A stretch of DNA of 64,000 nt from Onchocerca lupi (lineage: Eukaryota > Nematoda > Chromadorea > Rhabditida > Onchocercidae): NCBI GenBank assembly GCA_028564675.1, contig JAOVVO010000016.1:62001-126000 (forward strand), in the 5' to 3' direction. Shown here one piece after another: positions 1-10,750 of this stretch. The translations under genes were made by a program, and so were the position numbers. Numbering within the stretch: the first letter of the stretch is position 1; every line of letters begins with the position of its first letter. Below the pieces are notes generated by a model. The model ran no database searches. It worked only from the letters and a program-made list of their open reading frames with translations, and had not been told where the DNA came from.

Positions 1-1640
1 TTCTAGAGCTGCTTATTGTGTCTCTAACGGTAATAACCCTCCTGTCCCTCTCTCTCACCGTAATTTTTTAGGTAAATGAGAACAGAATTTTCAAGGACGA
101 AGGAAAGGATTAGGATAATTGGAGATATGAATCTATACAGATCTAGAGTTTTCTGAATCGCGAAAATCTTCAAATTTAAAAAAAAAAAAAAAAGAAAAAG
201 GGAAATCTTTTAAAATACCAAGTTACTTGGCATTCTTCTTCACGCACTTCTAATGTTGACATCTATTAAAAATAGCATTAAGTGTTGTTTCTTAGCAACA
301 TCATTTGTTGCTAATCAACGAGAGAAAGCGCTACATTTCTGTTTGGTCCTTTTTTCGAGCATCTTGCATTCACTTGCAGTTCGGGACTTACCCATAGAAC
401 GTCCCTTGAAACCAATTTTACGACGTTACTTCCTGTTGACTGCCTCTGTACCGCTTTAGTGAGTTGTCACCTCAAAAATCCCAATAACAGACTCTATTTG
501 CTTTGCTTTCTGCATGCCGGATATTAGTGCATGTCAGATTGTCTTCCAAAATCTTGTAAATACAATAGCAGATTTATTTTGAAGTTTGTTTTTAGCGTCT
601 ACTTCAAATTTGCCTTTGCTATATAATTCTACCGACAGTTTGTAATCATGAATCTCAGAGAGTTGAAGCTCATCGAGAAGATACTGTGCTGTTCATCTAT
701 TACAAACAAATTTGTTTCAGATACATATACTTTTTATTTTCAACACTGAGAATGGCGCAGGGCAAATTCATTATTAAAATGTTAGCAAATCGGCTAAAAT
801 CGTATAACATAGGAATATTTGCAGATGATATTTACTGCGTGATTGAGAGATGTTTCTTTTTATTTTTCTCTTTCACCCAGTCACATCAGTATTTCAATCA
901 AATAATAACTTCATAATTTCATTTACAACTTTTGCAGAAATTTGTTTGCTACTAACATGAATAAACTACACACGAAGTGAATTGAGGCAGAAATGTCAGA
1001 TAGATGAATGATGGTCATTGATTTAAGCGAGTTTTCGCCTTGTCTTCAACCGAATCCTGGCATTTTTTTAAATTAATAAACAATCTTCCTAAACCTCATT
1101 TCAAGCTGTTTTAGGACGGCCATTTGCGGAAAATTAGGAAGGAGTAGTGCATCGCAATGCGAAAATAAATGAGCTCGAGAGAGAGTACACATTTGTTTAC
1201 TTGCTGGTTGTCAAGCGAAATTTGAGATGAAAAGCAGACGGAACACACACTATCGGCCGATGTTTGGCTCTCTTTTCTTTAGTATTCTTTATGTTGATTT
1301 CTGCCATATTTGACCAGAAATTACTTCATGACCTTTGCTGCATCTTGCGATGCTCGTCGCTCTTGAGTACTGTATATACTTGCAGTGTGCCTCATTAACT
1401 CATTTATTTATATCTCACATCATCTTTTATCCCATGAATCTTTGAACTAATAATGACGATTATCGAAATGGGATGAACAAGATGCAAAACATTTTGTGAC
1501 ACAATCATCATCAACCATGCACTTTAATAATGTGCAGCAACTGTCCCTTTTCTCCTTCAGGGACACTCTTCTCATGTAAGCGCGCAATTCAGTATGCAGT
1601 ATGCAGTTCCTCACTGCACCAAATGTTACTGTACCCAAAC

Positions 1641-1711
1641 AGCAGCAGCAGCAGCAGAAGTAGTAATAGTAGTGGTAGTAGTAGTAGCAGTAGCAGCAGC
1701 AACAGCAACAC
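1641..1711. repeat. Imperfect AGC/AGT trinucleotide microsatellite
   Basis: About 70 bp of AGC units grading into AGT/AAT/GGT units and back to AGC. One plus frame reads as poly-serine, but the frame has no splice context and no homology, so a simple repeat is the preferred reading. Confidence 0.75.
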
Positions 1712-1845
1712 ACATTAAAAGTAACAAATATGCACAAGGACAGACGACCATAGTACGATGCACCCGATCTGTGACCCTTGAGTTCACGACCTCTGCCTGA
1801 TATTTATCCCTCATTACTCATGACAGCAAGGTTATTGGGCGGATC

Positions 1846-1853
1846 TGACCTTT
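1846..1853 (-). promoter_or_regulatory. Nuclear-receptor half-site AAAGGTCA
   Basis: TGACCTTT on the plus strand is an extended nuclear-receptor half-site on the minus strand. Single half-sites occur by chance in 64 kb, so this counts only as part of the cluster with the DR1 and IR1 sites upstream of the receptor gene. Confidence 0.2.
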
Positions 1854-2341
1854 CCAGCAATAGATCATATCAGCAAACACTTTTATTTGACTACCACCTC
1901 TTGTCAGATACCTCCTATCTGCTACACTTCTTATACCGTTTAATTGTAACTATTTTGCCAAATAGGCAATATCTGGTAAAGACTGGCTTGATTTGAAAAT
2001 TATCCTAATTCAACTCTATTTTCTGTCTTCCATTACATCTTTCGAGAGGTTTTGATTTACGAATAAAGTTATTGTTGCGACTTTCACTTACAATTATTAT
2101 TGATGTTATCTTTCGAGTGGTTTTTCCTATCCACCAAATGAAAGTTTATGATCAAAATACTGCAAAAGACCGAAATTTCCCAGGATGATATATTATATTT
2201 ATATAAATATAATATACGGACCCTAAGTATACACTTATGGAGTAAAGGAGGTGAAAGCACAAGGAATGAATTGAGTCGTGTTTGTCGAATGGGGGTGAAT
2301 CGGGGTGACTGGTACGAGCGGTACTGGGGAGTGTGAGTGTG

Positions 2342-2354
2342 CGGTCAAGGGTCA
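2342..2354 (+). promoter_or_regulatory. DR1 element CGGTCA-a-GGGTCA
   Basis: Two AGGTCA-like half-sites in direct orientation with one spacer base. DR1 is a preferred site of NR2C (TR2/TR4), HNF4 and RXR-type receptors, so its position 5' of an NR2C gene is suggestive of auto- or cross-regulation. Binding is inferred. Confidence 0.35.
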
Positions 2355-3705
2355 AGCTGGCTCTGTCTGCCCTGTGCCCTCTCATTTTCATCCCTCTTCC
2401 ATTTGCTCACCAACAACACCACCGATGACATTAGAGCTTCATTACAAACTAACCCTTTTAAAATGTGCTGATTCAATTTGTTTTGTTGAAAATCTCATTT
2501 CATCAAATTTTTTATTTTACTAAACACTTCACCTTGACAAAAAGGTCTTTACAAAGATCTTTCTCCCATTTTATCTCCCTACAGACTTGAAATATTCAAT
2601 ACAATAGTTCCAACAGTTTTAAGCTGTTTTACTAAATGCATGGATCGACGACTTCTATCTAGATATTCCCAAGTTTATTCTCTAAAAAGTCAAATTGACT
2701 CATAAACATTATTAGATGACGATTGATTAGCGGAATATTATCGTCTGAGATTCTGTGACAATCATTAAGTGAAAGAACTTGAAATACTATTTTTGATGAA
2801 AATGCTGGTTTTCATTATTAATTTAATGGAAGATAAATTTAAATTATGAGTCAATCCACATTTGTCACATTTTGTAAAGTAGATCTCAAAATTGTTAATC
2901 TCCTCACCATTTTTATGTATTCGTTCCAGATACGATACTTCGTTCTTTGTCGTTAACAGCATTTCCAGCTTGATAAGAAACAAATTAAATATTCGAAATT
3001 TAAATAATTTTTCATGATTTATATCATCTCATTATTTCAATATTACTGCTACTTTTGAATAATTTGAAATCCTATATGTAGCTAGCAATAAAAACTGCAA
3101 TTCTTTCAGAAGGTAAAAATAGGAAATTGTATTCAGTCGGTGAATTAAAGATATAATCCAAAACTATATCGGCATTTAAAAAAACTTTATTTGTGGCAGT
3201 AACGACCATTTAATTTTTCTTTGAAAATACTGTAATTCCTTCTACACATGTAATAATATCTATCATAGATAATGTTCTATTCTATAACTTGCAATACATA
3301 TTGAACAGTTATTAAAGTGAATTTTCGTTATGCAAATTTACCAGAATATTGTTACATAATGAAACCAACGCAATTCGCTTGATTTTTTTGGATAAAAGAA
3401 ATTAAAGATCATAACTACTCCAGAGGAATTAGTTTGTTTTGATCCAAGTATAAACAAAATTGGATACTGTTCAAAATGCCAAATTAATTGAACTTCTTGA
3501 TCAAGTGTTCTTTCTTTTTCAATGAAATTCGTATTTATAAAAAATCATTGCCCAAATTAATATTTATTTAGCAAAATTCGTGTATGACAAAATAAACATC
3601 TTCGATATCAGACGAACAACATTAATATATAAAAGCATAGCAAGCATTATGTGTCTTTTGAAAAGATTTTATGCAAAACTACAAAAAAAAAAAAAAAGAT
3701 TTCAG

Positions 3706-3846
3706 ACCCTTGGCGGAATCCCGGCAGCAAATTCATCAAACACAGAACCATTATCATCACCAACAACATCATCACCGTCACGAAGCTCCGAAACATCAAC
3801 TGTTGATACTGTTGCCTCCACTGGTTTACTCGGATCTTACCAAAAG
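3706..3846 (+). CDS. nhr-41: Candidate upstream exon A of the NR2C receptor (Ser/Thr/Pro-rich)
   Basis: Opens after a TTTCAG acceptor and ends at CAAAAG|gtcatt. It is exactly 47 codons, phase 0 at both ends, beginning TLGGIPAANSS and ending GLLGSYQK; the composition is Ser/Thr/Pro-rich with no known domain. A second frame is also open across it (His/Gln-rich), but only the frame given here joins in phase to exon B. The donor is weak. It would belong to a long N-terminal activation region of the receptor, or to a separate short gene. Confidence 0.4.
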
Positions 3847-3966
3847 GTCATTAGGCTATAGAAACATTGTAGACCAGACTGTTTTTTTTTTTTTAGTAGG
3901 AATAATATACAAATTTTATTGCTGATTATTTTTCATTCGTCCGATATGCAAGTTACAGTATTTCAG

Positions 3967-4143
3967 AGTGACAGTGCAATACCCATACTAAGTGCATTAA
4001 GTGCAGGAACAAGCAGTAACCCAGATCAATTGCAACCTCTTGGTATACCAGTCACAGCCTTTAATCCACTGTTGACCCCAGCAATGATGGCTGCACAAAT
4101 TGGCTTGCTTAGTACTCCAAATACTCTTCTCTCAATGATGCAG
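3967..4143 (+). CDS. nhr-41: Candidate upstream exon B of the NR2C receptor
   Basis: Starts after TATTTCAG and ends ATGATGCAG|gtttat; 59 codons, phase 0 in and out. It encodes a low-complexity hydrophobic/Ser/Pro stretch (SDSAIPILSALSAG, then PLGIPVTAFNPLLTPAMMAA) typical of transcription-factor N-termini. The intron from exon A is 120 nt. The run of phase-0 exons A, B, C and then the DNA-binding exon is the main argument that they belong to one transcript. Confidence 0.5.
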
Positions 4144-4618
4144 GTTTATTTTTTGACAATAAGCTTTTCTTTTCTTCAACATTAAACACTTTGAACTAAT
4201 CTCCGTAAAACGTCAATTGTATTGTGAGACACTGGAAATTACTTTTATTGAATGTGTTTCAATTTTTCAACAAATCCATTTTAATCATATTTGAAAGAAA
4301 TGAATGTTAACAAATCAGGAGCTGGAGGTTGAAATCCTTAAATTTTTGTTATCTAAGACCACATTAAACTGAGAAAATATTCAAAACAAGTAATATTTCT
4401 GGAAGTTTAAAACATGCCAAAAAGATATCTTCTAATCATGAAAGTTAGACAGTTCAAATAAGAACAACTTATCAACTGATATGGTAAGCTTTTTAAGGAT
4501 ATCAATGTTTTGTTGTGACCAAATTCGCAATCACGAAATTTTTAGAACGCTAATTGACAGAAGATTCTCGATATGTTCGAACAGAATTTGTAGATTTTCT
4601 GAAATTCATATAATTTAG

Positions 4619-4726
4619 GCAGCTACTGCACAAAATTCTCTAATGCATCATAATCGTTGCAATGACAGGAATGGCCAAATAGTGCCAACAATGTTGCATC
4701 AATTGTCTGCACTACATAGCAGTCAG
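4619..4726 (+). CDS. nhr-41: Candidate upstream exon C of the NR2C receptor
   Basis: Acceptor TAATTTAG, donor AGTCAG|gttcgt; 36 codons, phase 0 in and out, reading AATAQNSLMHHNRCNDR and then GQIVPTMLHQLSALHSSQ. It joins in frame to the exon at 10526 across a 5.8-kb intron, giving ...ALHSSQ-LMAAAASV.... No known domain. It could instead end an independent upstream gene. Confidence 0.45.
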
Positions 4727-6884
4727 GTTCGTTTTCTTCACTGCAATTGATTTCAAAAACATTCGAATGATAAATGTTTCTTCTTCCGTATTTAACAAAG
4801 TAATTTAAAAAAGTTACACCATAGTTGCGACACTCTAACTGTGTCTTTACCCGGTCTTTCTTGTATATTAATCAGAGAGTAAGAAAGGAAATATATTTCT
4901 GCGCAAAATGCAGCAGTTTGCTGACACCTGACAAATGATTTCATTGCTTAAACATTATGAAATTTGTTCATCCGGTAAACGAGCCACTCCATATATGTAA
5001 GCAGAATTATAATTTTGTAATTAAAAAAAAAAAGAAAAGAAAGAATTGAGCAGTGGGAATGCTAAATGGAACATTTGTATATTATTTTTTTCTTTATGTT
5101 AGTAATCGTAGTTTTTTAAAACGTATTAAATTTTCCAAACAAAAAAAAAAAAAAGAATATTTCAAAGGAACGAGAAAATAACTTATTAATCTAATTTTAA
5201 TCTATTTTATTCTGAAAATCTTCTTTGCTACCAAAATGATGCTTTCATCTTAAGCAAATTTCACAAGCTTTCTTATAAAAAATTACCTCATCGATCCAAG
5301 ATGGGGACTGAAAGGATTTCAGAGCAACGATAGAGCTAAATGGGAGAAAGAATTACTAAAAGAAGAAAAATATTTGAGAAAAGTTGAACAGTTCGGAAAG
5401 TTTCATTGCAACAGGCAAACGTTGAATGAAGTCCTCAATAGTAGATGCTTTTTGGGAAACCATATGTGATATTCCTGCACAAAAAAATAGCTTATTTACA
5501 AAAGACAAATTTTTGCAACAATCAAAAAATTTGAAAATTTGCCTTTATAAATTAAAATCTGCTGAAAATTTTGCTTTCTCCAAATTTGTTGGGTAATTAT
5601 TTGAAAATCTGATGAATTGTAATCATTCAGAGATTTCAAAGAGGACTAGCTAAGCATTCAACCAGAATTATGCGAAATAAAGCCTAACGAAAGAGTATGA
5701 TTAATTCAGAAGCTACTGATTTGTCGCTTCCAACCATCACACATCATCTCATGTAGATCTCATGGTTTCTGCAGTAGTGTTCGTTGTGAACATTAAGGAA
5801 CATTGTTAATGCAGTGAAGTTTGTCGTTCCACAAGCCGCTCAAGCGGTTTCATTCAAATTCTTTGCTTTTTTCCGTATTTTTCCCAATGAAACCGCTTTC
5901 ATATAAAGTACTAATTTAGATTCTCATACCACTGTAGAAAAGTTTGCTAGAATCTAAATGCAGACAAGTTTTCTTTTTTTCTTTTATGGATATTTATTCT
6001 TCGCTTGTAAGTTAAGTTCATCATTGTTGTCCCATATTGTTAAACTGGGAAAAAAAAACCGCTAAAAATGAGGCAAAAACTGCAAAATTTAGGACCGAAA
6101 AATTGTAATGTTTTAAAATTAAGTCAAAATTGCTCCAACTGATTGCAGTTTAATACAGTTGTTTAGCTAATTAACTTTTAAATATTTCAGGCAGAAATAA
6201 AATAATGATAATAAGCTTAGAGAATGACACTGAAGCAGTTAGATGATTGTATCATAGCAAATAATGTACACAGAATAGCAAAAACAAGTTACTGGAGACA
6301 GACAAGTAAATTTTAGATTAGTGATGCCCATAAAAACATCTTCGATTTATTGAGAGTTATTCTCTAAGGAAATGTAAAACTTTGGGTTGATATATCTGTT
6401 GAAACCTGCGAGCATTTCTGACTGAGCTTCATAATTAAACGAACACCTCTATACTTTTAACACCTGACGAGGGAAGGAATAACCTGAATTATTCACATGA
6501 AGAGTGGAATGGAATGTTTGGAATGTTTGAAGTAAAGTTACATATATGATTTAATACCAAATGAAAAGAAACCAACCAGCAAATATTTGAAATCATTTGA
6601 AGTTAGATCAGATCAGACTGAATGAAAAATTAAGATGATAACAAATATGATGACAAATGGAGAAGTGCACTCTCTAAGAAGAAGAATATCAGCGTGCTCG
6701 AAATGATTGACTTAGAGTCGCACCTGTCCTTCATAAGCACCACAATTTGTGGCATTCCGTTAACTATTATGATTGTAAGCAAATCAATCGAGTGATATGA
6801 AGATCATTCTGACATTGTTTATGCCTTAGTATATTTTCAGTTTCTGAAGTTTGAAAGATGAAATGAGCGGTGCTGCCTTGGAAA

Positions 6885-6897
6885 GGGGCAAAGGTCA
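6885..6897 (+). promoter_or_regulatory. DR1 element GGGGCA-a-AGGTCA
   Basis: A textbook DR1 with an intact AGGTCA half-site and a GGGGCA partner, in a GC-richer patch 3.6 kb upstream of the DNA-binding-domain exon. NR2C, HNF4 and RXR receptors bind this arrangement. It is the strongest receptor-site match in the window. Confidence 0.45.
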
Positions 6898-9800
6898 GTG
6901 CGCTGCACCTCAACATCATAAGATCTGTTGTTCGCCACGTAGGTAAGCTTGATCCATTGATTGTGAAGGTTACTGCAGGCAGAATATGCTCATAGCATGC
7001 AGGTGAGCTGATTCCTGGAGCCTGCACGCTCGTCGTCGTCCTTCACTCACTCGGCAACGGCGATAAGTCAGTGGAAGAAGACACTTAAAAGTCAGAATGG
7101 GAAGAAAGAGGAAGAAAAGGTGGGTGGGGGAGGCGGGCGTAGAGGGAAGAGGAATTAACGGCCAGCGGCCTCCGTATGCAATTCACTATTTCACCTCTAT
7201 GGACAAACAAACGACTGACGATGACTTGGGACGGCTGGCTGTTACTGCTGCAGCGGATGCTGTCACTGCAATGCAGCGTGCCTCGTCTTTCGCACTGCCA
7301 TTTCTACATTTAGTAATAGTGGGGGTACTGCGTGCGTGTGGTCGAGTGATGACCTAAGCCGTAGGCTACGTGTCTTCGACGTGTCATCTCGTCGCAGACC
7401 CACTTTCGTCTGCGTCATTCTACTGATTGTTTTCCAGCAATCGTTTATTGTCATTTGGGCAAGGAGAAAAATGAAGAATGGGAGGTCGACGGATCGGATG
7501 GATGAGATGCGAGATCAGCTGTGATTTATGTTTTTATATCGATGCATCTCTGGATAGATGGGATGCCACATTGTACTCAGCAGCTGGGCTAATTTTAGGG
7601 GTCACGACCTCCACCATGAACTGTATTTTTTGCTTGCATATCGCTTAATAAGCAATCCACGTATAGACAGTGCATTCATTTCTGCATACGTCGTCTCTAT
7701 AGTTCTTTGTTGATCAATATTTTAGCGCAAAGAAACGAAACATTATTTGCTGCATGGTTTTGCTTTTGGAACATGTACTTTGAGAGCTCGTGTATTATGC
7801 ATCTCATTTTTTTGAAATTTGACCGATCCGTTTCGTGAGCACACTGAAACAACTAGATTAAGCAACTCTCTTAGGTTAATGGATTATTGAGGTATTCGGG
7901 GAGATAAATTGCTTTGTTGGATAACTTCCCCTGGAAATAGATTCATTCATTGAAAAGTTATGCAAAATATATTGAATAGGTGCATAGGGTCATAGACCTC
8001 AATTTCAAATGGCTGCACGGACTGTGCGAGGTCGTCGGGGCATCACTGCCGGATGATTTTCATATACATTTGAGGTCGAAGACAACTGCTGAACTCTGTC
8101 AACTGTTACTTGAACCTTCCTTCCGTCTTCTGTACCTTTATTAATTTCTTTCAACTGTTGTATTCCCTACTTTCACACCAATCTTATTATGTCGACGTAG
8201 CTGTCTTGTTCTTTCCTTGCATTCTTGCAGTTCACTTGCAAAAAGTCATCCTTCAAATTCACCTCGTGAACCTACTATTTATTACGAACAGTGCTAATTA
8301 CGAATAATAAAGTAATGTTTACTATAGAAAAATCAGCTTGACGAATGTACTCATTAAGGAAAAGCCATCCCCAAGTTTAGATTTTCCTGCATATTTTTAG
8401 TGCCTAATTTGGCATATTTAAAGGCCTTATAATTGGCTGATGCGCTCTTCCACTACACTAATAGATTTGATTCTATCAAGGGGTATTGGAAAAATGTTTA
8501 TCTCAGCATTTACTTCTAGTTTTAACCTAGATGAAAGTAAAAATGTGAAGAAAACAGAGCAGTCTCACTGAATATATTATACTGTGAAAACTTGTTGCAG
8601 CTTGATACAGATACATAATTGTTGGCAGGAGCAATACAGATGAATGAAGTATATATATATAGATGATCAACAAGGTTTTAGACAATCCTTCGAAAAAGTT
8701 TGAAAGAAAATGTGGCTTTATGTAATTCATAACTGTTGAAGTAGTAACTATGGGCAGTTCAATGAATAAATGATTTGAACAAGGAGGGGCAACTACTGGT
8801 ATCGGTTATCTTTATCGGGACATCCGTGTAGGGATGTGTGTAGAGATCCTTAGCACCTAAAGACGAGAGGTACTGATTGGTAGACAGATCTATAATAATG
8901 CCGATCTTAAACTTTTGCTCTAGTTAAAAAAGAAGGAAAGAAGAAAGTTTAAAACTACTACTACTATTTTGGAAAACTAAAAATCTAAAAAAAAAAATGT
9001 AAATTTCATTTTGTTCTAGTTCCTTATTCTAGCCAAGCCTTTTGCAAAAGAGCTGCAGTTATGAATTTGAATAAAAAAAGTGGTATTACTGCTAATAACA
9101 AAAGATATGACCTTTATAAAATAATTAACCGTACCAATAGCCAGTCCGAAATTCGGGACTTATAGATTGCTCTGGAAGAAACTTTTGGACAGACGTATTC
9201 ATTTCTCCCACTTTTTGCTACTTTAATTCTAGAATCGAGATTAATGAATTACAACATAAAAAAATATGGTAAGATTTGAAAGGGGATTAGAAATAAGCAG
9301 TAAATATGTTGCATTTTCAAATCTGATCCTCCAGAACGATAAATCGCTAGTGGGTCATTTTGTTCCACTCGCAAGTTTCATTTCATATTTTGAACTTTTT
9401 TCGTGATGGGATGTATTCTTATGCTCTTAAAATCTATTAAAACAAAAGCAAGCAGGATGCGTTTGAGTAAAGGTAGCATTCACGTTAAGTAGCGGCGACA
9501 TGTCTATTGATTTGAAAGCTAGTCAAGCTGCAAAAACTGCATCTATCTGCAAGTGTACGTCCATATCACTGCAAATGTTTGCGGCAATAAGCAATGCATT
9601 CGTGCTCTTTCATGGGCAGTAGGTTATTGGTACTATAGTAACTAATTATTAGCATCTTTCTAACTTTCGATACACTTCTTAACCTAAGCTGTACTTTCTT
9701 CGATTGAATGTGAAATTATGGTCAGCAACTCGGATAATAATAAGAATGCTGTTAGTGTAAGTTAGGTAGAGCAGTCGAAAATAAAGACGACCTGAAACAC

Positions 9801-10254
9801 ATAATTCGGGTAGTTACTCGATCTTTTTGGTTCAGAGATTCTTACAGACCCGGATAACTTCTTAGTGAATGGGTGAGTGGTAGTAGCAAGGTTGGTATCA
9901 TGGCACTCTCACTTGTCGGAGCATAGCTGGCTGTTATCATCGAGGTAACAACAGATGTCCAGCAGTTAGCTGCACTTCAGAAGGAACATTCTGTACAGGT
10001 CACGGGCAGAACCCATCCTCCGTTCCTTATTTTAATTACTATCTTAAAGTGGGATTGATACTGAAGGGAAGGAATAGTTGACAGTGTGCTGTTGCTGTTG
10101 TACAGTTAATTGTTGCTGCCTGTCAAAAAGAACGTATTTCAATAACCAGTTGTGTGCAATAACTCTCTCCCTTTGCTTTCCGTAGCTCTGCATGATAGGC
10201 ACATTCTGAGAGGAGGGGAGAGAGGGTTGTTGACAGCCGGTTATCGATCCTGAT

Positions 10255-10262
10255 TGACCTTT
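10255..10262 (-). promoter_or_regulatory. Nuclear-receptor half-site AAAGGTCA
   Basis: Second exact AAAGGTCA (minus strand), about 260 bp upstream of the DNA-binding-domain exon and 150 bp from the IR1 palindrome. Confidence 0.25.
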
Positions 10263-10410
10263 CGTCGGACTTTATGCGAATAAAGCATGCAAAATTGAAT
10301 CGATAAAGTAGCCTTAGTCACTTTGCCAGCGGAGTCGTCAATAGTTTGTCAGTTGTAGTTGCTTACGCTGACTGTTTCTTCATCTTGCTATTAATCTTCT
10401 GATAAGATGG

Positions 10411-10421
10411 GGTCACTGACC
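10411..10421. promoter_or_regulatory. IR1 palindrome GGTCA-c-TGACC
   Basis: Perfect 5-bp inverted half-sites around one base, the IR1 arrangement used by several nuclear receptors, about 105 bp 5' of the DNA-binding-domain exon. A further TGACC lies at about 10434. It could be intronic or part of an internal promoter. Confidence 0.4.
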
Positions 10422-10520
10422 ACGCAGTTAGGCTGACCGAGGTTTAATCATTCTTTCAATATTTTTTTGTACATCCAAATGTGATTTATTAAGCTGATTA
10501 CCAGATAATTATTAAAATGT

Positions 10521-10525
10521 TTCAG
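10521..10525 (+). promoter_or_regulatory. nhr-41: Splice acceptor TTTCAG before the DNA-binding exon, possible trans-splice site
   Basis: A canonical nematode acceptor lies directly before CTG-ATG at 10526-10531. It can join exon C in phase 0. Equally, SL1 trans-splicing here would leave an ATG at 10529 four bases from the leader, giving a short isoform. The ATG at 10517 overlaps the acceptor itself and is unlikely to be the true start. Confidence 0.5.
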
Positions 10526-10750
10526 CTGATGGCAGCCGCAGCATCAGTTCATCATTCGTCGGCTGCAGGTAGTGTATCGCGTGGCGGCAGTGCATCGTCA
10601 CCTCATTGCACAACGAGTGCATCAACAGCAGTTCGGGATATGTGTGTCGAATTGTGTGTTGTATGTGGTGATAAGGCATCTGGAAGACATTACGGTGCTG
10701 TGAGCTGTGAAGGATGTAAAGGATTTTTCAAACGTAGTATCAGAAAACAG
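10526..10750 (+). CDS. nhr-41: nhr-41 exon: N-terminus and first zinc finger
   Basis: 75 codons, phase 0 in and out, donor AAACAG|gtactt. A Ser/Ala-rich leader of about 40 residues precedes the first Cys4 finger and P-box (EGCKG), ending RSIRKQ. Confidence 0.93.

Larger units (their letters stand above)
1..3705. other. 5' flanking/intronic DNA of the nuclear receptor gene
   Basis: No coding exon could be supported here. The stretch is AT-rich with local GC-richer islands near 1020-1350, 1520-1850 and 2280-2420. It contains an AGC/AGT trinucleotide repeat, one AAAGGTCA half-site and one DR1 element, annotated separately. The first in-phase exon (3706) has no start codon of its own, so if the long isoform exists its start lies here or outside the window. 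Confidence 0.5.
4727..10525. other. Large intron or internal promoter region
   Basis: No exon could be supported. GC-richer patches at about 6690-7560, 7980-8080 and 9840-10450 contrast with the AT-rich remainder and contain DR1, IR1 and half-site motifs. Short open frames at 6767-7027 (minus) and 7097-7357 (plus) fall in these patches but have no splice signals or recognisable domains. The segment just before 10526 may act as a promoter for a short receptor isoform. Confidence 0.45.

Noticed and set aside
1530..1718. Poly-serine coding exon
   Set aside because: It is a trinucleotide repeat with no splice signals or continuing conserved frame.
7097..7357. Basic protein beginning MGRKRKKRW
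   Set aside because: The open frame results from a GC-richer island; no conserved domain, and it lies within the presumed intron or promoter.
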